Below are positions 5,305 through 7,658 of a stretch of DNA of 7,658 nt, in pieces (within the stretch, counting starts at the first letter, position 1; every line of letters begins with the position of its first letter). The position numbers and the translations under genes were made by a program. The stretch is taken from assembly GCA_017380275.1 (NCBI GenBank), contig JAFOEH010000260.1:1-7658 (forward strand), read 5' to 3'. Under the pieces are notes generated by a model that was not told the origin of the DNA, searched no databases, and was given only the letters and a program-made list of their open reading frames with translations. This stretch comes from Alistipes sp. Lineage in GTDB: Bacteria > Bacteroidota > Bacteroidia > Bacteroidales > Rikenellaceae.

Positions 5305-7658
5305 TGCGAATTAAGTAAATTAAGGTTAGTATAAATCCTATCAGCGTGACAATAGAGAAGGCCCACGCTATGCCCTCGATAAGCGCCCAATTCGGAGCGC
5401 GGTAGCGCCACTCGATGGTGTGGCTACCTGCGGGCATTTCGACGGCTCGCAGAACGTAGTCGGCGCGCAAGGGGCGAGCCTCCTGTCCGTCGATTGTTAC
5501 CGTCCATCCCTCGCGGGTGAAGATCTCCGAGAACACTACAAGCGCATCGCCCTCGGCATTGGCCTCATAGCGGAGGTAGTTGGGGCGATACTCCTCGAGC
5601 GAGATAGTGCCCTCCGAGAAGTTGAAATTCTTGGGCAGGAACTCATCCGTCATCACAGCCTCGCGCTTGGTGTCGATACGGCCTACAAGGTCGATCTCAT
5701 CCTGCGGCGTAGAGGCGCGAGCAACGCTCTGAACCATCCACGCAGCGCCGTTGGCTGTCTCACGCTTATAGACACCCTCGGCCTCGGGCGAGTCGATGAT
5801 GTAGCGGACGTTGAGCATATCCAATACGCCCTCGTTGAGATTATTCAAATGTACGTCAATCAGATCCTGATAGCGTGAGAGTTTTGCTCCGTGATAGCCT
5901 CCCACCGAACGGTGGAAGTACGATGTTGTGGCGTCGTTGAAGGGTGAGACCGTCAGGTTCAACACGCGGTAGTCGGGATCCTTGTCCTGCATTATGAGCA
6001 GGTCGGCTGCCGTAGGTTGTATCTGCACCGAGTGCGAATCCACGAACGAGTCGTAGTTAAGGTAGCGCGTATCGACATTTATCAGGTCGGCCGCCACGAT
6101 CGCCGTCAGCACGATGCAGAGCACTCCCGTACTCTTGATAAATTTCTGTTTGACGTAAGCCAGCACAGCGCCAGCCGCAAGCAGCACAAAGAGCAGCGAC
6201 CGCCACGCATCGGCCCTCATTGTCGCCACACGCTCCTCGACCATTGCCGAGGCTGTGCTCCAGGCGATGTGTTCGTGCAGGCCTTGCTTGATGAACTCCT
6301 CGCCACCCTGCTGCGAGAGCATCTGGTACATCTGCTCGGAGAGCATCTCTCCACTCTCCTGCATACCGTAATCGCCCAACGAGCGACCACCGATAATCAT
6401 CACCAGCAGTACTCCGCCCGTAACTCCTACGGCCCACTTCAGGGCGTTCATTATTTTCGTCTTATCCGTCTTGCCGCCGACAATCACACCAACGCCAAGT
6501 GCCGCCAGCAGGGGCACGGTCCACTGTATTACGACCTGCGACATCGATAGCGTGCGGAACTTATTGTATCCGGGCAGGATGTTGAAGAGCAGCTCCGTGA
6601 ACCACATCAGATTATTTCCCCACGAGAGCAGGAGCATCGCCACGCTCGCCCCTACGATCCACCATCTCTGGCGGTTGGGCAGTAGCATCAGCGCCATCAC
6701 CGCCAAGAATATCGCCGCAGCACCCAAGTAGGTCGGGCCTGCAGTGTAGGGCTGCTCGCCACGATACAGGGACATATATTCGGCCATCTGCTCCAATCCG
6801 TAGGGACGCAGAGCCTCGGCCACGGGGCCGTCGGGCGAAAAGGTGTCGGTCGAAGCACCGCCCATAAAGTTCGGCACCAAGAGGTTGAGGCTCTCGGCTT
6901 TGCCGTAGCTCCACGCCGTTGCATACTCCAGATCCAGTCCGTCAGCGCCACTCCCGGCCTCGGCTGTTGCCAGCTCCGAGCCACCGCGTGTGGTCTCCTT
7001 CGAGTGTTGCATCGTCTGCCACAGGGGTGAGAGATTCGAGCCTACGCCGATGATTCCCGCCGCCGCCAGTACGGCCGTGCGCTTTGCAAAATCCTTGAGC
7101 GTTTTCTCTCGGAAGGCGTAGATACCCTCGCTCAGCCACAATGCCACCATAGCCAGCAGGAAGTAGTATGTGATCTGCGGGTGGTTGGCACCAATCTCGA
7201 GCGATGTGAACAGCGCCGTCAGTGCACCTCCAACCCAGAGATTTCGACGCAGAGTGTAGTACGCGCCACCCATCATCAGCGGGGCATACATCAGCGCCCA
7301 CATCTTGGTTATGTGGCCCGCTCCGATGATGAGGATAAAGTATGTCGAGAAGCCGTAGGCCAACGCCGCGATGATTGCTACCCAGGCATTTACGCCAAAG
7401 AGCAGCATCGCCAGCCACATCGCCGTCATTGTGAAGAAGAGGAACGAGGCTGGCGTGTCGATCACCTTCACAACCTTACCGATCGTGCCCTTGACGGCCT
7501 GCGAGGGGTAGAGCACATTGATCAGGTAGGCGGGCATACCGCCGAACATACCTCCCGTCCACTGTGCATCCTCGCCCGTTGCGGCGCGGTTGTCGAGAAT
7601 ATCTTTGGCCATACCTTCATACTGCTGCACGTCGTGCTGGACGAGTTTCTGGCCGCTC
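5276..7658 (-). CDS. YfhO-family polytopic membrane protein (5' end outside window)
   Basis: The frame is open from the right edge; 793 residues are visible and only a short N-terminus, probably one TM helix, is missing. An internal GTG at 7630 would be a false start, because the conserved 'GQKLVQHDVQQYEGMAKDI' segment begins upstream of it. That segment places an aspartate in the first extracytoplasmic loop, as in GT-C glycosyltransferases. About twelve hydrophobic segments follow, with landmarks 'GAGHITKMWALMYAPLMMGG' (about 7318-7259), 'EIGANHPQITYYF' (about 7198-7160) and 'PGYNKFRTLSMSQV' (about 6574-6533). A periplasmic part follows, including 'GGYHGAKLSRYQDLIDVH' (about 5908-5855) and 'LNVRYII' (about 5815-5795). 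Then comes a beta-rich domain (about 5580-5400, 'EGWTVTIDGQEARPLRADYV') and a last TM helix. B. subtilis YfhO glycosylates lipoteichoic acid; Bacteroidetes lack that polymer, so the acceptor here is unknown. The stop overlaps ftsX by 29 nt. Confidence 0.9.
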   Translation of the reverse strand, partial: SGQKLVQHDVQQYEGMAKDILDNRAATGEDAQWTGGMFGGMPAYLINVLYPSQAVKGTIGKVVKVIDTPASFLFFTMTAMWLAMLLFGVNAWVAIIAALAYGFSTYFILIIGAGHITKMWALMYAPLMMGGAYYTLRRNLWVGGALTALFTSLEIGANHPQITYYFLLAMVALWLSEGIYAFREKTLKDFAKRTAVLAAAGIIGVGSNLSPLWQTMQHSKETTRGGSELATAEAGSGADGLDLEYATAWSYGKAESLNLLVPNFMGGASTDTFSPDGPVAEALRPYGLEQMAEYMSLYRGEQPYTAGPTYLGAAAIFLAVMALMLLPNRQRWWIVGASVAMLLLSWGNNLMWFTELLFNILPGYNKFRTLSMSQVVIQWTVPLLAALGVGVIVGGKTDKTKIMNALKWAVGVTGGVLLVMIIGGRSLGDYGMQESGEMLSEQMYQMLSQQGGEEFIKQGLHEHIAWSTASAMVEERVATMRADAWRSLLFVLLAAGAVLAYVKQKFIKSTGVLCIVLTAIVAADLINVDTRYLNYDSFVDSHSVQIQPTAADLLIMQDKDPDYRVLNLTVSPFNDATTSYFHRSVGGYHGAKLSRYQDLIDVHLNNLNEGVLDMLNVRYIIDSPEAEGVYKRETANGAAWMVQSVARASTPQDEIDLVGRIDTKREAVMTDEFLPKNFNFSEGTISLEEYRPNYLRYEANAEGDALVVFSEIFTREGWTVTIDGQEARPLRADYVLRAVEMPAGSHTIEWRYRAPNWALIEGIAWAFSIVTLIGFILTLIYLIRNAGRQKNQA

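Noticed and set aside
6017..6550. 177-residue plus-strand open frame opposite the YfhO-family gene
   Set aside because: It is a shadow of the membrane protein, rich in His and Arg as expected from reverse-reading hydrophobic codons, with no family features.
7630..7658. GTG at 7630 as the start of the YfhO-family gene
   Set aside because: The frame stays open to the edge, and the conserved GQKLVQHD segment lies upstream of that GTG, so the gene is cut by the window.

Overview
The window looks like a chromosomal housekeeping stretch from a Bacteroidales bacterium, most likely Alistipes or a close Rikenellaceae relative. Four things point there: family content largely confined to Bacteroidetes (a DUF3098 protein, a DUF4270 lipoprotein, a stand-alone GT5-like starch-synthase N-domain); a promoter that fits the Bacteroidetes -7 consensus TAnnTTTG; A/T-rich leaders without clear Shine-Dalgarno sites; and moderately high GC in the coding parts. 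The genus is an inference from gene order and repeat style, not a proven assignment.

All eight genes lie on the minus strand, so transcription runs from high to low coordinates. In that order they are: a YfhO-family polytopic membrane protein (start beyond the right edge); ftsX (overlapping it by 29 nt); a small two-TM DUF3098 protein (1 nt gap); a 179-nt intergenic region packed with inverted repeats; uppP (undecaprenyl-diphosphatase); truB (tRNA pseudouridine-55 synthase, 1 nt gap); a 154-nt leader; queA (queuosine biosynthesis); a 66-nt gap with a good promoter; a GT5-like protein resembling the N-terminal half of glycogen synthase; and, 4 nt later, the start of a DUF4270 lipoprotein running off the left edge.

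The right half is an envelope block. FtsX is the membrane half of the FtsEX divisome/peptidoglycan-hydrolase regulator, UppP recycles the lipid carrier of wall and surface-glycan synthesis, and YfhO-family proteins resemble lipid-linked-sugar (GT-C) transferases. The middle is a tRNA-modification pair, truB and queA. The left end is a conserved-looking couple of unknown role: a cytosolic GT5-like protein whose catalytic signatures are changed, followed by a secreted lipoprotein.

There is no mobile element, CRISPR array, tRNA or rRNA, and no clear new defence or biosynthetic system. The least ordinary parts are the hairpin-rich spacer before uppP (3979-4157), the degenerate GT5-like protein with its lipoprotein partner, and the DUF3098 gene placed between ftsX and uppP.
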